64,000 bases of DNA from Clostridium senegalense JC122. Its GTDB lineage: Bacteria; Bacillota; Clostridia; Clostridiales; Clostridiaceae. Below, piece by piece: positions 19,863-30,564 of this stretch. Each line of letters begins with the position of its first letter. Position 1 is the stretch's first letter. The notes beneath the pieces are model-generated. The model ran no database searches. It saw nothing but the letters and a program-made list of their open reading frames with translations, and had not been told where the DNA came from. The DNA is taken from contig NZ_HE611050.1 in the NCBI RefSeq assembly GCF_000285575.1, positions 498,301 to 562,300 on the forward strand, read 5' to 3'. The position numbers and the translations under genes were made by a program.

Positions 19863-20039
19863 CTATTTGAATTTTCTCTTTCTTGCAGCTTCTGATTTTT
19901 TCTTTCTTTTAACGCTTGGCTTTTCGTAATGCTCTCTCTTTCTTACTTCTGAAAGAACACCAGCTCTAGCACATTTCTTCTTAAATCTTCTTAAAGCATT
20001 TTCTAATGATTCGTTTTCTCCAACTTTAATTTCTGACAT
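19863..20039 (-). CDS. rpsU: 30S ribosomal protein S21
   Basis: A 58-residue basic protein beginning [19 protein letters not shown] and ending in the lysine/arginine tail [13 protein letters not shown], which is the standard S21 sequence. It binds the 30S subunit near the anti-Shine-Dalgarno end of 16S rRNA. A strong GGAGGGAGGG lies just before the ATG. It is the first gene of an rpsU-yqeY unit behind a consensus promoter. Confidence 0.97.
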   Translation of the reverse strand: MSEIKVGENESLENALRRFKKKCARAGVLSEVRKREHYEKPSVKRKKKSEAARKRKFK

Positions 20040-20117
20040 TATTATCCCTCCCTCCGCTAGCTCAATTCAAATTTTTAATTTCAAATAGCCATGCGGGACA
20101 TAAATAGCACATTGTTA

Positions 20118-20147
20118 ATTATACAATACATTTTCATATTCTGTCAA
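20118..20147 (-). promoter_or_regulatory. rpsU promoter
   Basis: Minus-strand TTGACA, an 18-base spacer and TATAAT, both hexamers matching the primary sigma-factor consensus. The predicted leader to the rpsU start is about 70 bases. Confidence 0.82.
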
Positions 20148-20164
20148 CAATTTCATTTTTTTAT

Positions 20165-20509
20165 TTAGCCTGGTGGCCATGCTAAATTTCTACCACCTAA
20201 GACATGAAAATGCATGTGTTCAACAGTTTGGCCACCGTTTTTTCCTATGTTATTAACAATTCTAAATCCATCTTCTGCTATTTTCAATTCTTTTGCAATT
20301 TTATTAATTACCACAAATATATGAGATATTATGTCAGAATTTTCTTCAGTTATTTCATTAGCACTTACTATATGTTCTTTAGGAATAACAAGAACATGCA
20401 CTGGAGCTTCTGGATTTATATCATTAAAAACTAGAACTTTATCGTCTTCATAAACTTTTTGACTAGGTATTTCACCTTTAGCTATTTTACAAAAAATACA
20501 ATCACTCAT
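20165..20509 (-). CDS. HIT family nucleotide-binding protein (HINT type)
   Basis: A 114-residue histidine-triad protein. It begins MSDCIFCKIAKGEIPSQKVY with a CxxC pair, and has the triad HMHFHVLGG near residues 98-106. HINT proteins hydrolyse nucleoside phosphoramidates such as AMP-linked adducts; the cellular substrate is unknown. The ribosome-binding site just before the ATG is weak. It follows mtaB, as in many clostridia. Confidence 0.93.
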   Translation of the reverse strand: MSDCIFCKIAKGEIPSQKVYEDDKVLVFNDINPEAPVHVLVIPKEHIVSANEITEENSDIISHIFVVINKIAKELKIAEDGFRIVNNIGKNGGQTVEHMHFHVLGGRNLAWPPG

Positions 20510-20661
20510 AATGTTCCGTTTAGATTAACCATATAATGTTAAAATAAACTCTACCCTCCTTAATATAAATTTTATTTATATTAAAATATATAAATAATCA
20601 AAATACAAAATTAATTATAATATCTTATTGTGCACTATTCTAGTTTTTTTATTAGAATTTA

Positions 20662-21966
20662 CTATTTTTCTAGCATACCTACCATATTTTCTTTTTCTAC
20701 TTCTAAAAGTTTAACTTCTAATATTTTACCATCTAACTTTTCTGCACTTTTTACTATAACTTTCATATAATTAGGCGTATATCCTATATAATGATTTTTT
20801 TTATTTTTCATTTCTTCTTCGAATAAGACTTTCATACTCTTGCCCTTAAACTTTTCCATAAAATCTTTTTCAAGATTTAAATTTAATTCTATAAGGTTTT
20901 CACTTCTTTGTTCTTTGATATTACCATCTACTTGAAGCATCATCTTTGCAGCCTTAGTTCCACTTCTTGGACTATACTTAAATACATGTATTTTAGATAA
21001 TTTTATATCTTGCAAGAATTTATAAGTCTCTTCAAATTCTTTTTCACTTTCTCCTGGAAAACCAACAATTACATCAGTAGTTATAGAAACATTTTCTATG
21101 TACTTTCTTAGATTATTTACAACATGCTTATAATCTTCAGCATTATAATGTCTATTCATTCTTTTTAATGTAGCATTTGATCCACTTTGAAGTGATAAAT
21201 GAAAATGAGGACAAAGTTTTTCTAAAGAAGTTATTTTTTCAATAACTCCATCTGTAAAAAATGTTGGATCAATGGAACCTATCCTTATTCTTTCTATACC
21301 TTCTATTTTATTTATCTCTTCTAAAACTTTAACTAAGGACCAATCATTGTCTAAATCCACACCATATGATGCAATATGAATTCCTGATAAAATAATTTCT
21401 TTAAATCCATTTGAAGCCAGTTGTCTTACTTCTTCTAAAATCAAATCTGGATTTTTACTACATACAGCTCCCCTAGCAAAAGGAATTAAACAGTATGAAC
21501 AAAACTGATTACATCCATCTTGAATTTTTAAAAATGCACGGGTTTTATCCTGATATTCTTCTATTTTTAATTCTTCAAATTTTTTATTTTTTAATACATC
21601 ATTTACTTCTACAAATTGTTTTTTTTCAGCTCTAGCTCTATTTACATAATAAACAATGTCCCCTTTATTTTTTGTGCCTAAAACTACGTCTACACCTTCT
21701 ATTTTAGAAATTTCCTCTGAAGCAATTTGAGAATAACAACCAACAACTGCTATTATTGCCTCTGGATTTTTTCTTCTTGCTCGAGAAATCATTTGACGAG
21801 ATTTTTTATCTCCCATATTAGTAACTGTACATGTATTTATTACATAAACATCTGCTGCTGCTTCAAAAGTTGCAGTTTCATATCCCTCTTTTATAAATTT
21901 TTCCGTCATAGCTTCTGACTCATAAACATTAACTCTACACCCTAAAGTAGCAAAAGCAACTTTCAT
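20662..21966 (-). CDS. mtaB: tRNA t6A37 methylthiotransferase MtaB
   Basis: Radical-SAM enzyme that converts t6A37 to ms2t6A37 in tRNAs decoding ANN codons. The 434-residue protein has the N-terminal UPF0004 domain with three cysteines (TLGCRVN, VINTCTVTN, VVGCYSQ), the radical-SAM cluster motif CNQFCSYCLIPFARG, and a C-terminal TRAM domain. The ATG shares one base with the rsmE stop (TAATG), so the two are translationally coupled. Confidence 0.95.
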   Translation of the reverse strand: MKVAFATLGCRVNVYESEAMTEKFIKEGYETATFEAAADVYVINTCTVTNMGDKKSRQMISRARRKNPEAIIAVVGCYSQIASEEISKIEGVDVVLGTKNKGDIVYYVNRARAEKKQFVEVNDVLKNKKFEELKIEEYQDKTRAFLKIQDGCNQFCSYCLIPFARGAVCSKNPDLILEEVRQLASNGFKEIILSGIHIASYGVDLDNDWSLVKVLEEINKIEGIERIRIGSIDPTFFTDGVIEKITSLEKLCPHFHLSLQSGSNATLKRMNRHYNAEDYKHVVNNLRKYIENVSITTDVIVGFPGESEKEFEETYKFLQDIKLSKIHVFKYSPRSGTKAAKMMLQVDGNIKEQRSENLIELNLNLEKDFMEKFKGKSMKVLFEEEMKNKKNHYIGYTPNYMKVIVKSAEKLDGKILEVKLLEVEKENMVGMLEK

Positions 21967-22715
21967 TATAAAACTCCTCCTAAATCAGCTAATTCGTACA
22001 TTATAAGACTTAAAGCTGTAAATCCTGCTGTTTCTGTTCTTAATATTCTTGGCCCTAATGTAACTATATTAGCACCATTAGCTTTTAATTTTTCAATTTC
22101 TTCTTCTTCAAAGCCACCTTCCGGTCCAATTACAATAGCTACATTTTTTATAGAATTTTTATCTAAATTATTTGTAAGCCTTTTTATTCCATATCCCTTT
22201 TGATTTTCATAGGGAACTATAATTAAATCCATATCCTCTATCTTTTCTATAAGTTTCTCAAATTCTATTGGTTTATTTATACTTGGAATTAAACTTCTTT
22301 TACTTTGTTTGCAGGCTTCCAATGCTATTCTATTCCATCTATCAACTTTTTTAAATTCTGAGTCATTTTTAACAACTACTCTTTCCATTATTACTGGTGT
22401 TATAGATGCTATTCCTAATTCTGTATTTTTTTGAACTATTAAGTCCATTTTAGTTGACTTTGGCAACCCTTGAAACAAGTGCACTCTTACATCACTCTCA
22501 TTATTTAGCTCACACTGTTCAAGTATTTTTGCTGTAACTTCTTTTTTATTAATCTCTTCAATTACAGCCAAATATTCTTTACCTTCACAATTATTTATAT
22601 TTATTTTATCTCCAATTTTTAATCTTAAAACTTTATATATATGTTTTACATCTTCACCATCTATTTTACATAAATCACAACATATATTTTCTTTATCTAC
22701 AAAAAACTTATGCAT
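21966..22715 (-). CDS. rsmE: 16S rRNA (uracil1498-N3)-methyltransferase RsmE
   Basis: Methylates U1498 at the ribosomal decoding site. The 249-residue SPOUT-fold protein has an N-terminal PUA-like part and the knot motifs IVIGPEGGFEEEEI and TLGPRILRTETAGF that bind S-adenosylmethionine. It precedes mtaB with a one-base overlap and follows prmA after a 357-base gap. Confidence 0.94.
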   Translation of the reverse strand: MHKFFVDKENICCDLCKIDGEDVKHIYKVLRLKIGDKININNCEGKEYLAVIEEINKKEVTAKILEQCELNNESDVRVHLFQGLPKSTKMDLIVQKNTELGIASITPVIMERVVVKNDSEFKKVDRWNRIALEACKQSKRSLIPSINKPIEFEKLIEKIEDMDLIIVPYENQKGYGIKRLTNNLDKNSIKNVAIVIGPEGGFEEEEIEKLKANGANIVTLGPRILRTETAGFTALSLIMYELADLGGVL

Positions 22716-22845
22716 TTTTTCACCACCGTTGATTAACTTTAAATAATATGTTTTTCACTTATATATAAATAATACTTTCATATAATTCCAATGATACAAA
22801 TAAAAATACAAGGTATAAAAGTATAGTTAAACTTTAAAGAATTAT

Positions 22846-22930
22846 ACAGGGAAACAAGCTCCCATTTAAATTTATTGAATAATTTAAAAATGTTTCATAT
22901 AAAATATAATTTTGAATTTAAAACATTGAT
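22846..22930 (-). repeat. Inverted copy of the dispersed intergenic element (3' half)
   Basis: Read on the minus strand it contains AAATTCAAAATTATATTTTA and ends GGGAGCTTGTTTCCCTGTAT, closely matching the 3' half of the copy at 11067-11227. The 5' half with the ACATGCTC loop is not recognisable. The rest of the prmA-rsmE spacer holds no gene. Confidence 0.55.
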
Positions 22931-23072
22931 CATTATATTTTATTAGTTCAAATATCTAACTTTTAAACTAATAATCTTTAAATTTAACTTATAGCCTTGT
23001 AGCACTATTAAATTATCATTGATAATTATCTATATAAAAAATATAATATCTAATTAAGTGTTAAAATGCAAC

Positions 23073-24010
23073 TTATATATTTTTAGCTATTACACAAGCC
23101 CATTCTCCATCATTAATAACTTCTACAACTTCAAATCCACATTCTTTCATTTTATTTTGAACTTCTTGTTGTTTATCTAATATTATTCCTGAAGTTATAA
23201 AATACCCATTCTTATTTATAAACTTTTTAATACCTTCTGTTAAAAATATTATTACATCTGCTATTATATTAGCTACAATAATATCAGCTTTTCCTTCCAC
23301 AACTTCCATTAAATCTCCGTGTAAGACTTTTACATTTTCAATATCATTAAATCCAACATTATTTTTTGCTGAATCCACTGCTACTGGATCTAAATCTACT
23401 GCTATAACTTCTTTCGCTCCAAGTTTTGCAGCAGCTATAGCAAGTATTCCTGATCCTGTTCCTATATCAAATACTCTGCTATTACTTTCAACATACTTTT
23501 CTAAAGATTTTATACACATTCTAGTTGTTTCATGTGTTCCTGTACCAAATGCCATACCAGGATCTAACTCTACAATTAACTCATTATCTTTTGCATTATA
23601 ATCTTCCCATATTGGCTTTACAACAATTTTATTTCCTATTTTAGTAGGCTTATAATATTTTTTCCAATTATTTTCCCAATCCTCTTCATTTACTTTTACC
23701 ACATCAACAGTTCCTTCACCTTTATCAAAACCATATTCAGATAATTTTTCTACATTTTCTTTTATGTATTTTATATATTTTTCAAGGTTTTCATCTTGTT
23801 TATAATATCCTTTTACTACAGCACCTTTTTTTATGTTTAATATTTTTTCATCAAAATAATCCCAATCACCAGGATTTTTTTCTTAAACTCTACATCTTCA
23901 GAATCTATTATAGACACACCTTCAACCTCTGTACCATAAAATATTCCTGTTACTGCTTCTACAGCTTCACAGCTTGTTACAACTGTTATTTCAATCCATT
24001 CTTTACTCAT
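23073..24010 (-). pseudogene. prmA: Ribosomal protein L11 methyltransferase, broken by a one-base frameshift
   Basis: PrmA trimethylates ribosomal protein L11. The upstream part starts at the ATG at 24010 after GGAGG and reads MSKEWIEITVVTSCEAVEAV through DSEDVEFKK. At 23875-23881 there is a run of seven A (minus strand) where eight would keep the frame ([14 protein letters not shown]). The downstream part continues normally from [12 protein letters not shown] and holds the SAM-binding motif [19 protein letters not shown] and the catalytic-loop region NIIADVI. With one added base the protein has about 312 residues, the normal length. Either a sequencing error in a homopolymer or a real disruption. 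prmA is dispensable in several bacteria, so real loss is possible. Confidence 0.9.
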
Positions 24011-24233
24011 AAAACTTTTCCTCCAATATTAATTATATTACATTAAAACCTGTATAAATTAATGTTATTTATATATTATTTAAATTATATTTTTAATTAA
24101 ATATCTTTATCTATATATACTATCATAAATTTTAACCTTTTTTAAATAAATTAACCCTAAAATCATCCATTATATTTATATCTTCAATATCAATTAACTT
24201 ATTATCAATTTAATTATTTACTAAAAAGCAAAA

Positions 24234-24257
24234 AGAAACTTCTTACTTGAAGTTTCT
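24234..24257 (-). terminator. Terminator of the hrcA-grpE-dnaK-dnaJ operon
   Basis: AGAAACTTC and GAAGTTTCT pair around a 6-base loop, followed on the minus strand by CTTTTTGCTTTTT. It starts nine bases after the dnaJ stop and separates dnaJ from prmA. Confidence 0.85.
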
Positions 24258-24265
24258 CTTTCAAT

Positions 24266-25390
24266 CTATTTTCCAAACCATTTTCTTTTAGTATGATGTT
24301 GTATTCCTTCACTAGATTCTTCACTAGCTTCCATAAACATATTAAGAGCTTCCCTTTGTTTTTCATTTAGCTCTTTTGGAACATCTACTATAACTTTAAC
24401 ATACTGATCTCCACGTCCTGCTGAATTAACTCTTGGAACTCCCTTACCTTTTAATCTAAATGTTGTTCCCGGTTGTGTACCAGCTGGCACAACGTATTTA
24501 ACATCTCCGTCAACTGTAGGAACTTTTATTTCTGCTCCTAATGCAGCTTGAGCAAAACTTACATGTGTTTCTATATAAATATCAAACCCTTTTCTTACAA
24601 ATATTTTGTGAGATTGAACCCTAATATTTATATATAAATCTCCTGCTGGACCACCATTTTCCCCAGCTTCGCCTTGCCCTCTTAATGGCATAACATTTCC
24701 ATTATCTACACCTGCTGGTATATTTATAGTTATGTTTCTTCTTTTAGTTTCTTTACCTGTACCTCTGCAAGTTGAGCAAGGACTATCTATTACTTGACCC
24801 TTTCCTCCACAAACATCACAAGTTGAAGATGTAGCTATAACCCCTATTGGTGTCTGTCTTTGTACTCTTACTTGTCCAGTACCATTACATTTAGAGCATG
24901 TTTTTGGAGCTGATCCATTACTAGCCCCTGATCCATTACAACTTTCACACTTTTCTTTTCTGCTTATTTTCACTTCTTTTTCTACGCCAAATACAGCTTC
25001 TTCAAAAGTAAGATTTATATTGTACTCAAGATCTGCACCTTTTCTCGGTCCATTTCTTCTTGATGAACTTCCACCAAATCCACCAAAACCTCCGAATATA
25101 TCGCCAAATATGTCTCCAAAGTCGAATCCACCAAATCCGCCTTCAAATCCACCAAATCCTTGACCATTAAAATCAGCTGTTCCAAATTGATCATATCTTT
25201 GTCTTTTTTCGCTATCTGAAAGCACTTGGTATGCTTCGTTTAACTCTTTAAACTTTTCTTCTGCCTCTTTATCACCTGGATTCCTGTCTGGGTGATATTT
25301 TAATGCAGATTTCTTAAAAGCCCTTTTTATTTCTTCTTCAGTTGCACTTTTATCTACACCTAAAATTTCATAGTAATCTTTATTTGCCAT
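24266..25390 (-). CDS. dnaJ: Chaperone DnaJ
   Basis: Hsp40 co-chaperone that delivers substrates to DnaK and stimulates its ATPase. The 374-residue type I protein has the J domain with HPD (residues 33-35), a Gly/Phe-rich linker ([18 protein letters not shown]), four CxxCxGxG zinc repeats ([32 protein letters not shown]) and the C-terminal substrate domains. Last gene of the CIRCE-controlled operon, separated from dnaK by 424 bases that contain two hairpins. Confidence 0.97.
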   Translation of the reverse strand: MANKDYYEILGVDKSATEEEIKRAFKKSALKYHPDRNPGDKEAEEKFKELNEAYQVLSDSEKRQRYDQFGTADFNGQGFGGFEGGFGGFDFGDIFGDIFGGFGGFGGSSSRRNGPRKGADLEYNINLTFEEAVFGVEKEVKISRKEKCESCNGSGASNGSAPKTCSKCNGTGQVRVQRQTPIGVIATSSTCDVCGGKGQVIDSPCSTCRGTGKETKRRNITINIPAGVDNGNVMPLRGQGEAGENGGPAGDLYINIRVQSHKIFVRKGFDIYIETHVSFAQAALGAEIKVPTVDGDVKYVVPAGTQPGTTFRLKGKGVPRVNSAGRGDQYVKVIVDVPKELNEKQREALNMFMEASEESSEGIQHHTKRKWFGK

Positions 25391-25623
25391 TATATTAATT
25401 TCACCACCTATTATACTCTAACCTTTATAATATAAATTATATTACCTATTATTTCAACACTAATATAATAAAATTCCACTTTAACCGCATTAGTATGTAG
25501 TGCTTTTTATCAATTTTAAATTATTATATATATATCTATTTTATTAAAACTTAATCAAAGCTGTTACCAATTTAAGTATATTTTATTAAATAAAAATCAA
25601 ATTAATGTTTATAATTAATACAT

Positions 25624-25676
25624 ATTACTCAAATTGAGGGAAGAGCTCTTATGCTCATCCCCCTTTTTTGAGTAGT
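25624..25676. other. Two-tier hairpin in the dnaK-dnaJ spacer
   Basis: Outer arms ATTACTCAAA and TTTGAGTAGT (one G-T pair) enclose an inner stem GGG-AA-GAGC / GCTC-AT-CCC with the loop TCTTAT. No T run follows on the minus strand, so a simple terminator is unlikely. It lies about 230 bases upstream of dnaJ and could be an RNA processing or stability element. Confidence 0.55.
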
Positions 25677-25707
25677 ATTAAGCTAATTTTTTTAATAAAT
25701 TTTAAAA

Positions 25708-25784
25708 AAGTTGATAGTTATGGTATTTATAATTAAATACTATTTAATTATTTGACTATACACACTCATAACTATCAACCTTTA
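25708..25784 (-). terminator. Terminator or attenuator after dnaK
   Basis: GTTGATAGTTATG and its perfect 13-base complement flank an interior that itself contains the palindrome AATTAAATACTATTTAATT. On the minus strand the stem is followed by CTTTTTTAAAATTT. It begins about 30 bases after the dnaK stop, so it probably reduces readthrough into dnaJ. Confidence 0.7.
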
Positions 25785-25814
25785 CTTTTTAATCTTTTAA
25801 AATAAATTTGTTAA

Positions 25815-27647
<1,833 letters not shown>

Positions 27648-27661
27648 TTACCTCCTAATTG

Positions 27662-28243
27662 TTAGTTTGCTACTTTTACCATACTATATCTTAGTACTTT
27701 TTCACCTTTTTTGTATCCTTTTAAGAATACTTCTACTATTTGATTTGCTCCAACACTATCATTTTCTTCATGCATTACTGCATTATGATAGTTAGGATCA
27801 AATTCTCCATTTGTATCTATTTCTTCAACTTCTAATTTTTCTAAAGAAGTATTAAACTGTTTAACCGTCATTTCGATTCCTTTTCTTAAATCCTCTAAGT
27901 TAGAATCACATGATAAAGCACGTTCTAAATTATCTAAGACTTCAAACATTTCCTTTAAAACATCTTCATATGCATTTAAATATACATCTTGCTTTTCTTT
28001 TATTGTTCTTTTTCTATAATTATCGTATTCAGCAGAAATTCTTAATTGTCTTTCTTTTAACTCTTCTACTTCTTTCTTTAACTTTTCATTTTCTTCTTTT
28101 ATTTTTTTTACATCTACTGGTTCAAAAGTAGTTTCTTTTTCTTTTGTATCACATTCACATTGATTTTCTGAACATTCATTTGTTTCATTCGTATGTTCAT
28201 CTTTAATTTCATCTAGATTTTCATCTATATTATTCTTATTCAA
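27662..28243 (-). CDS. grpE: Nucleotide exchange factor GrpE
   Basis: Homodimeric exchange factor that releases ADP from DnaK. The protein of about 193 residues has a charged disordered N-terminus, a long coiled coil (EENEKLKKEVEELKERQLRI), and the C-terminal beta domain ending VLRYSMVKVAN. I chose the TTG at 28243 because GGAGG lies nine bases upstream; an ATG seven codons earlier has no site. It lies between hrcA and dnaK. Confidence 0.95.
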   Translation of the reverse strand: MNKNNIDENLDEIKDEHTNETNECSENQCECDTKEKETTFEPVDVKKIKEENEKLKKEVEELKERQLRISAEYDNYRKRTIKEKQDVYLNAYEDVLKEMFEVLDNLERALSCDSNLEDLRKGIEMTVKQFNTSLEKLEVEEIDTNGEFDPNYHNAVMHEENDSVGANQIVEVFLKGYKKGEKVLRYSMVKVAN

Positions 28244-28270
28244 CTTTGCACTCCTCCATTCCATAGCTTT

Positions 28271-29311
28271 TTAAAACTTCTTATATATTTCTTCTATATT
28301 AAAGTTAAGCTCATCTACTAATGTATTTAAAATTCCTACTACTTTGCCATACGGAATTCTTGTTGGACCTATAACTCCTATAGTCCCAAGTGGTATCCCA
28401 TTGTAATTATAAGTAGCTGTTATAATACTACATTGCTTGGTATATTCATTAAAATTTTCTTTTCCTATACTTATCGCTAATCCATTTTCCTTATTTTGAT
28501 CTAATAAATTCTTGACAAACTCATTATTATTTAAAAAATTCAAAAAATCTCTAGCTTTTTCTATATCATTATATTCTTGATAATTAAATATATTTGTTGA
28601 GCCTTTTATATATATTTTACTATTTTCTTCATTTATTAAAGTCCCATATAGTATAGGAATGATAGCATCTAAAATTTCTTCATTTCCTTTTAATTCTCTT
28701 TTAATATTTAAAAGAAACTCCAAAGAAATATCTTCAATGTTTATATCTCTTAGTTTTTCATTTAAAATATTATTTAACTTTAAAAGAGCACTGCTATCTA
28801 TTGATTTTGTAATTTTAATAATATTGTTTCTAATGACACCACTATTAGTTATCATAGTAGCTAAGACATTATTATTATCAACTAAAGACAGTTGAACATG
28901 TCTTAATGTACTTTTTCTAAGAGACGGAGCCTTTACTATAGATGTAAGTTTTGTAAGGTCTGATAAAATTTCAGTAGCGTTCATTATAATTCTATCTATT
29001 TCACCACAAGCCATATCAATTATAGATTCTTTAATTATAGCTTTTTCTTGTGATGTTAAATTAGATATTTTCATTAAATTATCTACATAAAGTCTATAAC
29101 CTTTATCAGAGGGCTTTCTTCCTGAAGACGTGTGAAGTTGTTCTAAATATCCCATATCTTCTAAATCTGCCATCTCATTTCTAATAGTTGCAGAACTAAT
29201 TCCTAAATCATATTTTTTAGCAATAGTTCTAGATCCTACAGGCTCACCACAAGTAATGTAATCATGGATAATAGCTTGTAGTATATAAATTTTTCTATCA
29301 TCCATTTTCAT
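28271..29311 (-). CDS. hrcA: Heat-inducible transcription repressor HrcA
   Basis: Represses the operon by binding CIRCE; its folding depends on GroEL, which links repression to chaperone supply. The 346-residue protein has an N-terminal winged helix (PVGSRTIAKKYDLGISSATI), the family motif LEDMGYLEQLHTSSGRKPSD and the C-terminal domain ending PYGKVVGILNTLVDELN. First gene of the heat-shock operon, just downstream of a CIRCE operator, so autoregulated. Confidence 0.97.
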   Translation of the reverse strand: MKMDDRKIYILQAIIHDYITCGEPVGSRTIAKKYDLGISSATIRNEMADLEDMGYLEQLHTSSGRKPSDKGYRLYVDNLMKISNLTSQEKAIIKESIIDMACGEIDRIIMNATEILSDLTKLTSIVKAPSLRKSTLRHVQLSLVDNNNVLATMITNSGVIRNNIIKITKSIDSSALLKLNNILNEKLRDINIEDISLEFLLNIKRELKGNEEILDAIIPILYGTLINEENSKIYIKGSTNIFNYQEYNDIEKARDFLNFLNNNEFVKNLLDQNKENGLAISIGKENFNEYTKQCSIITATYNYNGIPLGTIGVIGPTRIPYGKVVGILNTLVDELNFNIEEIYKKF

Positions 29312-29326
29312 ATTATCACCTCTTTA

Positions 29327-29353
29327 TTAGCACTCATTAACAAGGAGTGCTAA
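29327..29353 (-). promoter_or_regulatory. CIRCE operator
   Basis: TTAGCACTC, nine bases, GAGTGCTAA: an exact match to the CIRCE consensus. It lies between the promoter and hrcA, the expected site for HrcA repression. Confidence 0.97.
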
Positions 29354-29366
29354 TTACTACATTCTT

Positions 29367-29395
29367 AACATATCATTTTAATATTAATTTGTCAA
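29367..29395 (-). promoter_or_regulatory. Promoter of the hrcA operon
   Basis: Minus-strand TTGACA, a 17-base spacer and TATGTT, immediately upstream of CIRCE so that HrcA would block transcription at its start. Confidence 0.8.
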
Positions 29396-29403
29396 TACCT
29401 TTT

Positions 29404-30533
29404 TTACTTTTCTAATATAAATTCACACATTATACTATTTGACACTTCTATTCCTTTTTCTGTGAGGTATATTTTATTTCCATCATCATTTATCATTTTT
29501 AAATCTTTAAATCTATTAATAATTTCCCCATAAATTTCATATATATCCTTAGAAAATTTACGCTGAAACTGCTTTTTGTTAATACCATCTATTTTTCTCA
29601 ATCCTAAAAACATATATTCTTCAATGTCATCTTCTATTTTATTTTTTTACTTTCTATTATTGCACTTCCATTTTTATTAATTTTTTTAATGTATTTTTCT
29701 ATATCACTTTCATTATAATATCTTCTTCCATCTACATAAGAATGCGAAGAACTTCCACAACCAATGTAAGGTTTTAATTCCCAATACACTAAATTATGTC
29801 TACATTCTTTATTAGGTTTACAGAAATTTGAAATTTCATAATGATTATAACCGTTTTCTTTTAGTATCTCTAAAGTTTTTAAATACATTTCCCTTTCATC
29901 TTCTTCACATGGCAGTCTCAATTTATCATCTTCAAATAAACTATAAAATTTAGTATCCTCTTCTATTATTAAACTATAGCAAGACAAATGTTCTGGGTTA
30001 AGTTTTATAACTTTTTTCAGTGTATATTCCCAATTTTCAATATCTTGATTGGGAAGTCCAAAAATTAAATCTATATTTATATTTTTATATCCACATTCTC
30101 GTGCTAATTTATAACTTTTTTCAAAATCTTCTACCGAATGTATTCTTCCTATACTTTTTAAAAGATTATCTTGATAAGCCTGAAGACCTATACTTAATCT
30201 ATTAACACCCATACTTTTAAATAATTCTAATTTTTCTTTTGTGAATGTACCCGGATTTCCTTCTACTGTGAACTCAACATCAAGAGCTAAATTTAATTTT
30301 TCTATACTTTCTTTTATATATTTTAATCCATCTAAAGATAAATAGGTGGGAGTTCCCCCACCTATAAATACTGTTTTTATAATGTAATCTTTATCTATTT
30401 TATCTATTTCCATTCCTAAAGCTTTAGAATACTCTAGCATTTTCCCGTCACATCCACTAAAAGAAGGAAAATCACAATAAAAGCACTTATTTTTACAAAA
30501 TGGTATATGAATATATAATGATACATCTTTCAT
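29404..30533 (-). pseudogene. hemW: Heme chaperone HemW, broken by a one-base frameshift
   Basis: HemW is a radical-SAM-related protein (often misnamed oxygen-independent coproporphyrinogen oxidase) thought to insert heme. The N-terminal part has the cluster motif CKNKCFYCDF, GGGTPTYL and GVNRLSIGLQ. At 29642-29648 the minus strand has seven A; with eight the frame continues from NGSAIIESKKNKIEDDIEEY into MFLGLRKIDGINKKQF, the usual HemW C-terminal domain. As written the frame stops at once and the last 75 codons are detached. With one added base the protein has 376 residues, the normal length. It lies between lepA and hrcA, the standard order. Confidence 0.9.
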
Positions 30534-30564
30534 TTTGCATTCCTCCTTATAGCTTTTATTAAAA

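Noticed and set aside
20500-20545. A possible 8-codon leader peptide (MVNLNGTL) whose stop overlaps the HIT start
   Set aside because: Its ribosome-binding site would be about 20 bases away, too far; chance overlap is more likely.
23013-23036. A sequence resembling a Fur box (AATTATCATTGATAATTATC) between prmA and rsmE
   Set aside because: It lies far from any iron-related gene, is not near a recognisable promoter, and AT-rich palindromes like this occur by chance in such DNA.
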